A model generated the notes under the pieces. That model ran no database searches, was not told the origin of the DNA, and was given only the letters and a program-made list of their open reading frames with translations. The position numbers and the translations under genes were made by a program. Positions 17,729-27,255 of a DNA stretch of 64,000 bases are shown one piece after another. Source of the stretch: Porphyrobacter sp. (GTDB taxonomy: Bacteria > Pseudomonadota > Alphaproteobacteria > Sphingomonadales > Sphingomonadaceae); assembly GCA_027533455.1 (NCBI GenBank), contig JAPZUC010000011.1, positions 1 to 64,000 on the forward strand. The letters are read 5' to 3'. Position 1 is the stretch's first letter. Every line of letters starts with the position of its first letter.

Positions 17729-19923
17729 CTGACCGCGCCCCGGCGCAGCGACAGCTTCGGGACGGCCCCGGCCTCCAGCGCGCCGCCGCGCCCCGAAAGG
17801 GAGGGGTTGGTCATGAAATAACGGTGGCAGTTGAAGGCCTTGCCCGCCTCCACCTCGACCCGCGAATAGCTGCCATCGGGGTGCAGCCACCAGCTCTGCT
17901 CGCTGTCGAGCATATTCGCGAGCAGCACCTGCTGGAGCACCTGATCGTGGACCGTGCGGTTGAGAATGGGGATCAAGGTCTCCACCCGGCGGTCAAGATT
18001 GCGGCTCATCATGTCAGCCGAGGCAATGAACACCGCCGCGTGCGCACTCGGCAAGGGGTGCCCGTTGGCAAAGGCATAGATGCGGCTGTGTTCGAGGAAG
18101 CGGCCGATCACCGATTTGACGCGGATGTTCTCCGAAAGGCCCGCGATGCCCGGCCTCAGACAGCAGATGCCGCGCACCACCAGTTCCACCTGTACCCCCG
18201 CCTGGCTTGCCGCATAGAGCCGGTCGATCACGCCTTCGTCGGTCAGCTGGTTGCACTTCATCCAGATCGCGGCGGGCTTGTCGGCCTGCGCATGGGCGAT
18301 CTCGGCATCGATACGGGCGTAGATTTCTTCGCGCAGGTCGATCGGCGCGATATGCAGCCGTTCAAGCGCGTGGGGTTCGACATAGCCGGTGACGAAATTG
18401 AACATTTTCGCCACGTCGCGCCCTAACTTGGGATCGGCGGTAAAGAAACTGAGGTCAGTGTAAACCCGCGCGGTGACGGGGTGGTAGTTGCCGGTGCCAA
18501 GGTGGCAATAAGTGCGGAAATTGTCGTTCTCGCGCCGCACCACCATCGCGACCTTGGCGTGGGTCTTCCAGTCGGTGAAGCCATAGATCACCTGCACGCC
18601 CGCCCGTTCGAGCTTGCTCGCCCACTGGAGATTCTGCTCCTCGTCGAATCGCGCCTTCAGTTCCACCACCGCGGTGACAGATTTGCCCGCTTCGGCCGCC
18701 TCGATCAGCGCGCCGATCACGGCCGATTGGGAGCCGGCACGATAGAGCATCTGCTTGATTGCGACCACATCGGGATCGGCGGCTGCCTGCCGCAGAAAAT
18801 CGACCACCACCTCGAAGCTTTCATAGGGGTGATGGACGATGATGTCCTTCTCGCGGATCGCCGAGAAGGCATCGCCGTCATGCTCGCGGATGCGTTCGGG
18901 AAAGCGCGGGGAATAGGCCTCGAACTTGAGATCGGGCCGGTCTTCGCGGACGATTTCGGCAAGGCCATCGACCCCGATCATCCCGTCGGTCTTGATCAGC
19001 GCCGCCTCGTTGATACCGAGCTGGTCGAGCAGAAGGGCTTCGGCAGCGGGATCGAAATCCTCATCGATTTCGAGCTGGATCACCTGGCCCCGGCGGCGGC
19101 GCTGGATCGCGCTGCGGAAGGTGCGCACCAGATCCTCGGCCTCTTCGGCAATTTCAAGGTCGCTGTCGCGCAGCACCCGGAACAACCCATCGCCCTGCAC
19201 CGTAAATCCCGGGAACAGCTCGCCGGCATAACGCTGGATGAGCCGCGCGATCGAGATATACAGCGCGCCATTCGCCCCCGTCACATCGTCAGGCACGCGC
19301 ACGAACCGGGGGAGCGCGCTGGGGATCAGCACCATCTCGATCAGCTGTTCACCAGTGGCATTGCGGGTCAGGGTGAAGAGCAGGCCGAGCCCCTCGTTCT
19401 GGACGAAGGGAAAGGGGTGCGCCGGGTCCAGCGCCTGCGGAGTGATGATCGGCAGGATCTCGTTGAGGAAATAACGCTTGAGCCACGTGTGCGCTTCCGG
19501 GCTGACGCGCTCCTCGTCGGCGACGTGGATGTTGGCTGCGGAAAGTCCGACGCGCAGCTCGCGCCAGATGTCCTGCTGCTGCTGGGACAGGTCGGCCAGT
19601 TTCTCGCGGATGGCGGCAAGCTGCTGGGTGGGGCTACGCCCGTCGATCGAGGGGGTATCGAATCCGCGCTGCACCTGCCCGACAAGTCCGGCGACGCGGA
19701 TCATCATGAACTCGTCGAGATTGCTGCCCGAAATCGACAGGAAGCGCAGACGCTCAAGCAGCGGATAGGCCGCATTGCAGGCCTCGGCCAGCACGCGCTG
19801 ATTGAACTGGAGCCAAGAGAGCTCGCGGTTGAAATAGGGCGATTCGTCAGGGGCAAGCTCGGCCATCTGCACGGCACCCGCCTGCGCGGACGCGTCTTCG
19901 CTCCCAGTCGGTGACGTGCTCAT
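17725..19923 (-). CDS. ppk1: Polyphosphate kinase 1
   Basis: YFNRELSWLQFNQRVLAEA, SISGSNLDEFMMIRVAGL, IVHHPYESFEVVVDFLRQAA, KTHAKVAMVVRRE, GTGNYHPVTARVYTDLSFFTADP. Confidence 0.97.
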   Translation of the reverse strand: MSTSPTGSEDASAQAGAVQMAELAPDESPYFNRELSWLQFNQRVLAEACNAAYPLLERLRFLSISGSNLDEFMMIRVAGLVGQVQRGFDTPSIDGRSPTQQLAAIREKLADLSQQQQDIWRELRVGLSAANIHVADEERVSPEAHTWLKRYFLNEILPIITPQALDPAHPFPFVQNEGLGLLFTLTRNATGEQLIEMVLIPSALPRFVRVPDDVTGANGALYISIARLIQRYAGELFPGFTVQGDGLFRVLRDSDLEIAEEAEDLVRTFRSAIQRRRRGQVIQLEIDEDFDPAAEALLLDQLGINEAALIKTDGMIGVDGLAEIVREDRPDLKFEAYSPRFPERIREHDGDAFSAIREKDIIVHHPYESFEVVVDFLRQAAADPDVVAIKQMLYRAGSQSAVIGALIEAAEAGKSVTAVVELKARFDEEQNLQWASKLERAGVQVIYGFTDWKTHAKVAMVVRRENDNFRTYCHLGTGNYHPVTARVYTDLSFFTADPKLGRDVAKMFNFVTGYVEPHALERLHIAPIDLREEIYARIDAEIAHAQADKPAAIWMKCNQLTDEGVIDRLYAASQAGVQVELVVRGICCLRPGIAGLSENIRVKSVIGRFLEHSRIYAFANGHPLPSAHAAVFIASADMMSRNLDRRVETLIPILNRTVHDQVLQQVLLANMLDSEQSWWLHPDGSYSRVEVEAGKAFNCHRYFMTNPSLSGRGGALEAGAVPKLSLRRGAVR

Positions 19924-20026
19924 CGCTTTCCTGTTCCGGCCAGTTGATGTGCTGGGCCATGTTCGCTTGATCGCACGGTGTAAATCAGGAAGCTGGCCTT
20001 GTCACAACAATGTCGGTTGGAGCGCT

Positions 20027-21037
20027 TCACACCAGATCACGGCTCTCCGCGATGGCGGTGATCCCGCGCTTGCCATTCGCGTCGCGGCCCAGTTGGACGA
20101 TCACGTCGATCACGCTGGCGGCATAAGCGATGGTGTCCGCGCGGGTGAGGCCGATGCCGGTCTGCATCACCATCAGCGAAAGCTGTTCGAGCGCGCCGCG
20201 CAAGCTGTTGGCGTGGATGGTCGAGAAGCTGCCCGGATGCCCAGTGTTGATCGCGCGCAGGAAGCTGACGCTTTCCGCGCCGCGCAGCTCGCCCAGCACG
20301 ATGCGGTCGGGGCGCAAGCGCAGGGCGGCTTGCAGCAATTCGTTGGCGGTGACCTTGGCCTCGCCCAGCTCGCCCTTGACCGCGACCAGACCGACCGCGT
20401 TGGCGCCCGGGAATTTAAGTTCAGGCGTGTCTTCCACCAGCACCACACGCTCCTGCGGCGGGATTTCGCCGAGCATCGCGTTGAGGAAGGTCGTCTTGCC
20501 CGTACTGGTCCCGCCCGAGATCAGGATCGTGCGCCGTGCCCGGATCGCGGCGCGCAGATAGGCGATCGGCTCGCTTTGCGGATCGGGCAGATCGAACTGA
20601 GCCTCGCCCATGAGCGGCCCGCTGTCATAGGCATCGAGCGGCAGGTCGAGGCGGCGGTGGCGGCGGATCGCCATGACCCAGTGCTTGCGGCTTGCGGGCG
20701 GCCCGCAGAACTGCACGCGCGCGCCATCGGGCAGGGTCGCGCCGAGCAAGGGATGCTCGCGGTTGATGCCCTGATGCGAGACGCGGGCGACCTGCTCGGC
20801 GAGGCGCTGCACCAGCCGGTCGTCAATCTCTGGCGTCTCGATGCGCTGCATCCCGGGACGCGCGGCGTCCTCGATCCACACCTCGCCCGGGCGGTTGACC
20901 ATGATCTCGGTCACAGTGTCGCGGTCGAGCCAGCGGCGGAACGGGGCGAGGTAGGCGTCGAGATAGACGGAACGCTCCGCCGGGAGCGGCATGGCCGCGC
21001 CCTCCTCTGCCGCAAGCCGGTGGATATCCGCGCTCAT
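20027..21037 (-). CDS. virB11: Type IV secretion ATPase VirB11
   Basis: RDTVTEIMVNRPGEVWIED, ISGGTSTGKTTFLNAML (Walker A), RPDRIVLGELRGAESVSFLRAINTGHPGSFSTIHANS. Confidence 0.94.
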   Translation of the reverse strand: MSADIHRLAAEEGAAMPLPAERSVYLDAYLAPFRRWLDRDTVTEIMVNRPGEVWIEDAARPGMQRIETPEIDDRLVQRLAEQVARVSHQGINREHPLLGATLPDGARVQFCGPPASRKHWVMAIRRHRRLDLPLDAYDSGPLMGEAQFDLPDPQSEPIAYLRAAIRARRTILISGGTSTGKTTFLNAMLGEIPPQERVVLVEDTPELKFPGANAVGLVAVKGELGEAKVTANELLQAALRLRPDRIVLGELRGAESVSFLRAINTGHPGSFSTIHANSLRGALEQLSLMVMQTGIGLTRADTIAYAASVIDVIVQLGRDANGKRGITAIAESRDLV

Positions 21038-21045
21038 CGCAAGCG

Positions 21046-22179
21046 TCAGCCGGCGGTGCTGAAGTCGAGATCGCGCGCGGTGAAGACGCGGATCGGCTCG
21101 CCCATGCGCACGCGGATCGTGGGGCTGATCGTCCCTTGCGATTGCACGGCAGAATTGGCCGCGCCCTGCGCGCCGCCTGCCACGATCACGCCGCCGATCC
21201 CGCCGGTCGCCACCGCCCCAAGGCCGCCCACCACCGACAGCAGCAGGCCCGATCCGAACCGCTGGAGGAAGTGGCTGTTGACGTCACCCTCCAGCCCCGT
21301 CGCCCCGTCAAAACCGACCGCAGGCGAGGCGAGGCTGACCGATACGCCATCCGGGCGGATCAGCCGCGTCCAGATCACGTAGGCGCGGCGCTGGCCCTGC
21401 TGCACACCCGCCTGATACTGGCCGATGAGGCGCGAGGAGCGCGGGATCAGGATGCGCTTGCCATCGAAACTGCGCACGTCGTGGCTGACGACGGCGCGGA
21501 CGTAGCCCGGGACATCAGTGTTGATCGCGGTTTCGAGGATCGCGGGGATCAGCGTGCCCTCGGTCACGGTGGTCGAGGGGTTCACCATCGCGCGGGCCTG
21601 CGCAGGCGCGCCGCCCACCCCGCCGACGCGGCTGGCAAAGTCCGCTGCGCCGCCCCCGCCCAGAGGCGCGCCGGGCGTGCCGGGAGGCACCGCGCCCGGC
21701 GTCTCGAGGCCCCGCACGCTGCGCGCGGTGCTGGAATCGAAGGTCAAGGTCGGGTTGGCATAGGGATTGGCCGCCTGGCCGGGCATTACGCCCGGGTTGT
21801 TGGCATAGACCGCTGCGGGCGCGGGGTCGGGCTGCGGCATCAGCGGCACCGCGCCGGGCGCAAGGCTCGGATCCGTCACCGGTTCCACGGGTATCGGCAC
21901 CGCGGCCACAGGCGGCGGCGCCACTGCGGGATTGCCGATCCCCTGCGGCTCGTCCGTGCGCGCGGCGTTCATTGCCCAGAAGGTCACCGCGCCGAGCAGT
22001 CCGACAACCGCGACCCCGGCAGCAAGCTGGAACCCTTCGCCCTTGGCCCTGCGATCAGTGACCCCCGGGAAAGTCGAACGGCTTGCAAGATCAATGATTT
22101 CCGCCGATTCCCGCTCACGCGGATCGCCGGCATCTCCGCCCTCGCCCTTCTTCGGCGGCAAACGCATGGCCAGTCGCAT
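21046..22179 (-). CDS. virB10: VirB10/TrbI-like type IV secretion protein
   Basis: Single TM, proline-rich segment, EGTLIPAILETAINTDVPGYVRAVVSHDVRSFDGKRILIPRSSRLIGQYQ; start at MRLAMRLPPKKG. Confidence 0.93.
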   Translation of the reverse strand: MRLAMRLPPKKGEGGDAGDPRERESAEIIDLASRSTFPGVTDRRAKGEGFQLAAGVAVVGLLGAVTFWAMNAARTDEPQGIGNPAVAPPPVAAVPIPVEPVTDPSLAPGAVPLMPQPDPAPAAVYANNPGVMPGQAANPYANPTLTFDSSTARSVRGLETPGAVPPGTPGAPLGGGGAADFASRVGGVGGAPAQARAMVNPSTTVTEGTLIPAILETAINTDVPGYVRAVVSHDVRSFDGKRILIPRSSRLIGQYQAGVQQGQRRAYVIWTRLIRPDGVSVSLASPAVGFDGATGLEGDVNSHFLQRFGSGLLLSVVGGLGAVATGGIGGVIVAGGAQGAANSAVQSQGTISPTIRVRMGEPIRVFTARDLDFSTAG

Positions 22180-23003
22180 CAGTTGGATCCCTTCTGAGAT
22201 TTTGGCGTATCGAGCCCCGCCTGACGCGCAGTCGGGCGCATCGGGCCGGTGTTGGTCAGCGTCGCACTGTCGCGGCCCGAGCGCAGGATCACCTGCGGCG
22301 GAACCCCTTCGACCACCACGGTGTCGCCGCGCACGGTGTAGTTGACCGGGCCTTCGTCGCCGTCCGCATTGGTGATGAGAATGGCCGGAATTGCAATGCC
22401 TTGCGGCCAACTCAGGTAGAGCGTGTCGCCATCGTCGTAGGCGCGCGAGGGCAGCAATGCCGGTTTGCCCGCGCTGGCCCATGCAAAGTTCAGCTGTGCC
22501 GGATCGCTGACCACGTCAGTGCGGACTGCCCCGGCTGCGCCCTCCGGAGCGGTTTCCGCGCGCAGAGCCAGCGCCTCGGCCTCGGCAAGAGCGGCGAGGC
22601 GGGCTTCCTCGGCCTTCTTCTCAAGCTCCGGATAGCGGAATTGCATGACGTAAAGTGCTGAATTACGAGGAGAAGCGACCAAGTCAAAGAGATAGGTGCG
22701 CTTGTCGGTCACCACAGTCATGTTGGTCCGCGCGACCGGATCGAGCGGCTTCACGAACAGGATCGACTGCGCCTTGTTGGGCTGCACCTGCCAGGCAGCC
22801 GAATCCCCGATCGCGACATTCTCGATCACCTCGTCGGGGGCGAACTTGATGGTCGTCTGGACCTTGGCCATCCCGTCGATCCGCACCACGGCATTCTCAT
22901 TGAAAACCAGCGTTTTGAGGCGGTTATCCTGCGCGGCAAGGGGCATAGCCAAGCCGAGGGCACAGGCCAGCAGAGGCGCGGCGAAGAGCACGGCGCGGGT
23001 CAT
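22179..23003 (-). CDS. virB9: VirB9/TrbG-like type IV secretion protein
   Basis: TTIKFAPDEVIENVAIGDSAAWQVQPNKAQSILFVKPLDPVARTNMTVVTDKRTYLFDL... Confidence 0.93.
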   Translation of the reverse strand: MTRAVLFAAPLLACALGLAMPLAAQDNRLKTLVFNENAVVRIDGMAKVQTTIKFAPDEVIENVAIGDSAAWQVQPNKAQSILFVKPLDPVARTNMTVVTDKRTYLFDLVASPRNSALYVMQFRYPELEKKAEEARLAALAEAEALALRAETAPEGAAGAVRTDVVSDPAQLNFAWASAGKPALLPSRAYDDGDTLYLSWPQGIAIPAILITNADGDEGPVNYTVRGDTVVVEGVPPQVILRSGRDSATLTNTGPMRPTARQAGLDTPKSQKGSN

Positions 23004-24211
23004 TGGTAGGTCTCCGGAGGGGGGGATTTGGGGGCCGCGACGGGCTTTGCGGCAGAGGAGGAAGCGGCGGAGCGGAAGCGGTTGCCGATCCCGCGGGTAC
23101 GTGCGGTCGCCGGGGCCAGCGGCGCGATCTGGCCGCTATCCGAAACGCCGCCGACAATCCGCGTTTCACGTGAAACAGTGCCCGCAAGCCCCGTGTCATT
23201 GGCCGCGACGACGGCTTGAAGCGGGGCAAGCGGGGGTCTGGAGGGGGTCAAGGCCGGAGCAAGCGCGGCCATGCCGAGGTTGCGCGCGGCGGCCGGCGCG
23301 ACCTGCTGCACCACCGGCACAGGGCGCGGCGCATCGCCGCCCCGCTCGCGCGCCTTTTCGGGCACGAGGCCGAACACCTGCCAGCCAGCCACCATCGTGC
23401 CGGCAACCTTCAGCGAAAGCAGCATCAGCGCCATATGCACCGCACCCACAAGGAAGAACGCCATCGCCGCCTGCTGGTCGATCTGGCCGGGCACCTTCAC
23501 CAGCGCCGCCAGCACCGGTACCGCCATTTCGAGCATGATCGACCCGCCCAGCACCGCAAACAGCGGCGCCAGCGCCATCATCGTCAGCCCCTTCAGCCAG
23601 CCGGTGAACAGCCCGCGCGTGCCTTCGAACAGCGCCAGCACCACGAAAATCGGGCCGACCGCGAGCAGCAGCGCCAGCGCGATGCGCGATGTCACCAGCA
23701 GGCCCACCGTACCGAGCAGCAGCAGCATCGCCCCCATCCACATCATCCCGGGCGGAGAGAAGGCGCTGATATCTTTGGTGTCCCCGCTCGCCTGCTGGAT
23801 CGCGAGGAACACCACATCGAGCTTCTGCGCGAACACGCCCGTGGCGCTTTCGCCCTGGCTGCCGGTCAGGATGCCCGCGATCTGGTCCGGCCCGCCGATG
23901 AAGAAATTGTAGAACACGGTCGAGAAAGCGACGTAACTGGTCGCAAAGCCAACCACCAATCCCAGCGTGATCATCTTCGGGATCAGCGCGCGCACGCCGA
24001 GGTTCGAGCGGCCCAGCATCAGCGACATGCCGAAGCCCGCGACATAGAGCACCAGCACCAGTGTCAGCGTGAGGGTCAGCTGGCCCTCGGTGCCGAACAG
24101 GCGGTTGAAGGCCTGCTCGCTCATGCCGCTGGCGATGCAATCGACCGCGGTGAGCGCCGCCGAAACGCCGGTGCCCATCGACTGGGCGGCAGAATCGCAC
24201 ACCGCGCTCAT
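23000..24211 (-). CDS. virB6: VirB6/TrbL-like type IV secretion membrane protein
   Basis: Polytopic membrane protein in virB6 position (SAALTAVDCIASGMSEQAFNRLFGTEGQLTLTLTLVLVLYVAGFGMSLMLGRSNLG); low-complexity C-terminal tail. Confidence 0.87.
   Translation of the reverse strand: MSAVCDSAAQSMGTGVSAALTAVDCIASGMSEQAFNRLFGTEGQLTLTLTLVLVLYVAGFGMSLMLGRSNLGVRALIPKMITLGLVVGFATSYVAFSTVFYNFFIGGPDQIAGILTGSQGESATGVFAQKLDVVFLAIQQASGDTKDISAFSPPGMMWMGAMLLLLGTVGLLVTSRIALALLLAVGPIFVVLALFEGTRGLFTGWLKGLTMMALAPLFAVLGGSIMLEMAVPVLAALVKVPGQIDQQAAMAFFLVGAVHMALMLLSLKVAGTMVAGWQVFGLVPEKARERGGDAPRPVPVVQQVAPAAARNLGMAALAPALTPSRPPLAPLQAVVAANDTGLAGTVSRETRIVGGVSDSGQIAPLAPATARTRGIGNRFRSAASSSAAKPVAAPKSPPPETYQ
23162..23177. 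promoter_or_regulatory. Near-consensus parS (ParB-binding) palindrome inside virB6
   Basis: CGTTTCACGTGAAACA, 15/16 to TGTTTCACGTGAAACA with the 14-bp core palindrome GTTTCACGTGAAAC intact. Confidence 0.75.
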
Positions 24212-26634
24212 TCGGCCGCCTGCCACATCGTGTCATCATCCGCCTCGCCCGGACCGTCGGGCCAAGGCCTGCCGGTGAGCGCCGGATACCAGGCCGAAGG
24301 CGCATCGCCCACGGCCTCGCGCAGCAGATCGAGCCGCCGCACCGCGCTTTCGCGGCCCGAAAGGATCGTCAGCACTTCGGGCGCACCCGACAGGTCGAGC
24401 CGCACCACCACGCTGGCATCCGGCTGGCGCACAAGGAAGGCGCGGCTGTGCGCAGGCAGGCTGCGGATCAGCGTGAATTCGTGACTGGTGAGCCCGAAGC
24501 CGTCGCAATAATCCTCCGCCCGCGCGCGGCTGTTGGGCATGAACACCATCGTCGCGGTCTGTTCGACCAGCGCGGTCGAAATCTTGCTGTCGAGCGCGTC
24601 GCGCGCGGACTGCGTGGCAAAGCCCACCAGCGCATTGCGCTTGCGCAGGGTCTTGAGCCAGTCGCGGATGCGCGCGGCGAACACGTCGTCGTCCAGCGCC
24701 TTCCAGCCTTCATCGATCAGGATCATGGTCGGCTGCCCGTCCAGCCGCTCGTCGATGCGGTGGAACAGGTACATCATGGTCGGCGTGCGCAGGCGTGGGT
24801 TTTCGAGCAGCGCGGTCATGTCGAAGCCCAGCACGCGGGTGCCGAGATCCAGCCGGTCGACCGCATTGTCGAACAGCCAGGCGTGCTCGCCCTCCCCGAT
24901 CCACGCGCCCAGTCTGTCGGCAAGGTCGCCCGGCGTCGGGCGGCGGCTGCCCGAGAGCAGTTCCTTGAAATGCCGCATCCGCCGCAGGCTCGGGTCGTTG
25001 GCATAGGTCGCATCGACCGCTGCGGAGATGGTGCCAAATTCCTCCGGCCCGTCAGCCTTGAGCAGCACCGCGAGCCATTCGCGCAGGAAGGCGCGGTTGG
25101 CGGGGGTGTCGGGCAGCGACAGCGGGTTGAAGCCGGTCGGCTCGCCCGGATTGATCCGGTCGTAACGCCCGCCGATGCCGCGAATGAACAGCTCCGCGCC
25201 GCGATCCTTGTCGAATAGGATGGTGCGCGGTTTGAACTTCTGCGCCTGCGCGGCGAGGAAGTTCATGACCACGGTCTTCCCCGATCCGCTCGGCCCGATG
25301 ACGCTGAAGTTGCCGAGATCGCCATGGTGGAAGTTGAAGAAGAACGGCGTGGCGCTAGTGGTCTCCAGCAGGGTCACCGCATCGCCCCAGTGGTTGCCGC
25401 TCGCCTGCCCCAGCGCAAAGCCGTGGAACGATCCGAAGCCCGCCATGTTGGCAGACGAGATCATGGCGCGGCGAACGATATATTCCTCGTTGCCGGGGAA
25501 TTGCGCCCAGAAAGCGGGTTCGAGATTGGTATCCTCGCGCACCGCGATCGCGCCGGTATCGGCAAGGGTTGCGGCGCAGGCGGCCATCGCGTCGTCGAGA
25601 GCGGGAAGCGTGGCCGAGCGCACCAGCACGGTCAGATGATGGTCGCCAAAGCCGACCGCCCCATTGCCGAGGCTGTCACGCGCAGCGAGCATGTCGCCGC
25701 GTTCGGCAGCCGCTTCCTCGTCCACCGAGCGCGAGCGGCGCAGCGCGAGGTCGATGCGTTCCTTGGCGGTGGTGCGCTCGTTCGGGGCGTAACTTTCGGT
25801 GACCACCATCTCGAACGGCATGCGCAGCAGATTATCAAGCAGGCCGGGCGAGGTCGCCTCAGGGTAATCCTTGAGGCCGAGGATCGCGGCGAAATCCGGC
25901 GCAGCGCTGCCCCGCAGTTCCATCGCATCGAGCCCGAAAGAGGCGCGGCGATAGGGGAGCATGTGGCCGATGTCGGTGTCAGGCGAAGGGCGGCGCACGG
26001 GCCGCATCTCGCCATTGAACAGCGCTGAGAGCAGCTCCAGCATCTCCGAATTGGTGCCGCTGCCGCCTTGGACCTGATAATCCCCCAGCACCGCTGCGCC
26101 ATATTGCTGGAGCGAGGCGACGAGGCCGGTGATCGCAGCCTTGAGGCTGCGCAGGTCCTTGGGATCCGCCTCAAGCTCGTCCGCGCCCGCACGGCTGAAC
26201 ATCTTGGAGAGGCGCTCCGGCAGCCCCGTCTTGCCGCGCGCGGGGCGGCGGATGAGGGTGACGAACTGGTCGTTGATGAACAGCGATCCGCCTGCCAGCC
26301 GCTGTTTCCAGCGCGCATCAATGTGGCGCGACAGAGGATCGGGAAATTCGGCGTCGAGCTCCACTTCCACCCGGCGGCGGATAACGTGGTGATACATCAC
26401 GAACCGCGCGTCGAGCGTGCTGCGCAGCATCACCTCGCGCGTGGCGGCGTGGGCGTTGAGGGCGTCGCTGTCCTCGGTCTCGAACAAGAGGCCGGGCACC
26501 TGGATCGCGCCCATGACCGAGCCATCGCGCAGCAGCACGGTGTTCTCGTCGATCAGACGGGCATAAGGCAGCCGGTCGCCGACGCGGGCTTCCTTCGCGC
26601 TCCAGGCGGCGGCACCGATCCACTTACGGGGCAT
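24208..26634 (-). CDS. virB4: Type IV secretion ATPase VirB4
   Basis: VIGPSGSGKTVVMNFLAAQAQKF, TMILIDEGWKALDDDVFAARIRDWLKTLRKRNALVGFATQSARDALDSKIS. Confidence 0.96.
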   Translation of the reverse strand: MPRKWIGAAAWSAKEARVGDRLPYARLIDENTVLLRDGSVMGAIQVPGLLFETEDSDALNAHAATREVMLRSTLDARFVMYHHVIRRRVEVELDAEFPDPLSRHIDARWKQRLAGGSLFINDQFVTLIRRPARGKTGLPERLSKMFSRAGADELEADPKDLRSLKAAITGLVASLQQYGAAVLGDYQVQGGSGTNSEMLELLSALFNGEMRPVRRPSPDTDIGHMLPYRRASFGLDAMELRGSAAPDFAAILGLKDYPEATSPGLLDNLLRMPFEMVVTESYAPNERTTAKERIDLALRRSRSVDEEAAAERGDMLAARDSLGNGAVGFGDHHLTVLVRSATLPALDDAMAACAATLADTGAIAVREDTNLEPAFWAQFPGNEEYIVRRAMISSANMAGFGSFHGFALGQASGNHWGDAVTLLETTSATPFFFNFHHGDLGNFSVIGPSGSGKTVVMNFLAAQAQKFKPRTILFDKDRGAELFIRGIGGRYDRINPGEPTGFNPLSLPDTPANRAFLREWLAVLLKADGPEEFGTISAAVDATYANDPSLRRMRHFKELLSGSRRPTPGDLADRLGAWIGEGEHAWLFDNAVDRLDLGTRVLGFDMTALLENPRLRTPTMMYLFHRIDERLDGQPTMILIDEGWKALDDDVFAARIRDWLKTLRKRNALVGFATQSARDALDSKISTALVEQTATMVFMPNSRARAEDYCDGFGLTSHEFTLIRSLPAHSRAFLVRQPDASVVVRLDLSGAPEVLTILSGRESAVRRLDLLREAVGDAPSAWYPALTGRPWPDGPGEADDDTMWQAAE

Positions 26635-26908
26635 AGGAATTGCACCCCCAACGTTTGAAATTGGGAACGCGCGGGCACTTCGAAACCTTCGTGATCCACA
26701 GGTCGAAAATCCGCGGTTCGCGCAGGGAGGCGAAATAGCCGATCCCGTGCATCACCACCGGCACCGGAATGATCCAGAAGCTCTTGAGGATCAGGAAGGC
26801 GATCGTCGTCACCATCAGGTTGATGATGAAGAAGTTCATCGTCACCCCCGCGAACATTTGCGGGCGCGTGAGCGCGCGGTGGACGGGGTGGCGCAGCAGA
26901 TCGCTCAT
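26624..26908 (-). CDS. virB3: VirB3-like type IV secretion protein
   Basis: HPVHRALTRPQMFAGVTMNFFIINLMVTTIAFLILKSFWIIPVPVVMHGIGYFASLREPRIFDLW; start inside the supplied ORF. Confidence 0.88.
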   Translation of the reverse strand: MSDLLRHPVHRALTRPQMFAGVTMNFFIINLMVTTIAFLILKSFWIIPVPVVMHGIGYFASLREPRIFDLWITKVSKCPRVPNFKRWGCNSYAP

Positions 26909-27219
26909 CAGCCGGCGACACTCCGGAGGCCGCTTACGAGCGCCGTCGCGCCGAAGATGATGAAGATCCCGATGATGACGGTTGCACCGAAGCGCCAGTT
27001 CATGCGTCCGGTGAGCATCCCGAAACCGATGCCAGCCACCGCCATAACCGCCACGGTGGTCGCGACGGTGCCCAGCAGGGTGCCCTGAAGCCACAGCAGC
27101 GCATTGTTGATCGGGCCGGAGCCCGCGGGATCAGCCCCTTGCGCCAGAGCCGCGCTATGGGCGCCCGCCAGCGCAAATAGAGCGGCGAGACGGGCGGGAA
27201 AACGGAATTGCGACATCAT
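26908..27219 (-). CDS. virB2: VirB2/TrbC-like pilin
   Basis: Signal peptide plus two TM segments, LLWLQGTLLGTVATTVAVMAVAGIGFGMLTGRMNWRFGATVIIGIFIIFGATALV. Confidence 0.88.
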   Translation of the reverse strand: MMSQFRFPARLAALFALAGAHSAALAQGADPAGSGPINNALLWLQGTLLGTVATTVAVMAVAGIGFGMLTGRMNWRFGATVIIGIFIIFGATALVSGLRSVAG

Positions 27220-27255
27220 TTCCTGATCAGTCTTTCTCGTAAAAAGCCGCGCCGG

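Noticed and set aside
18481-19914. 477-aa plus-strand ORF opposite ppk1, and a similar 488-aa ORF at 19916-21382 opposite virB11
   Set aside because: Shadow ORFs; the opposite strand encodes strongly conserved Ppk1 and VirB11.
23216-24484. 422-aa plus-strand ORF opposite virB6/virB4
   Set aside because: His/Arg/Gln-rich low-complexity antisense frame, no coherent fold signature.
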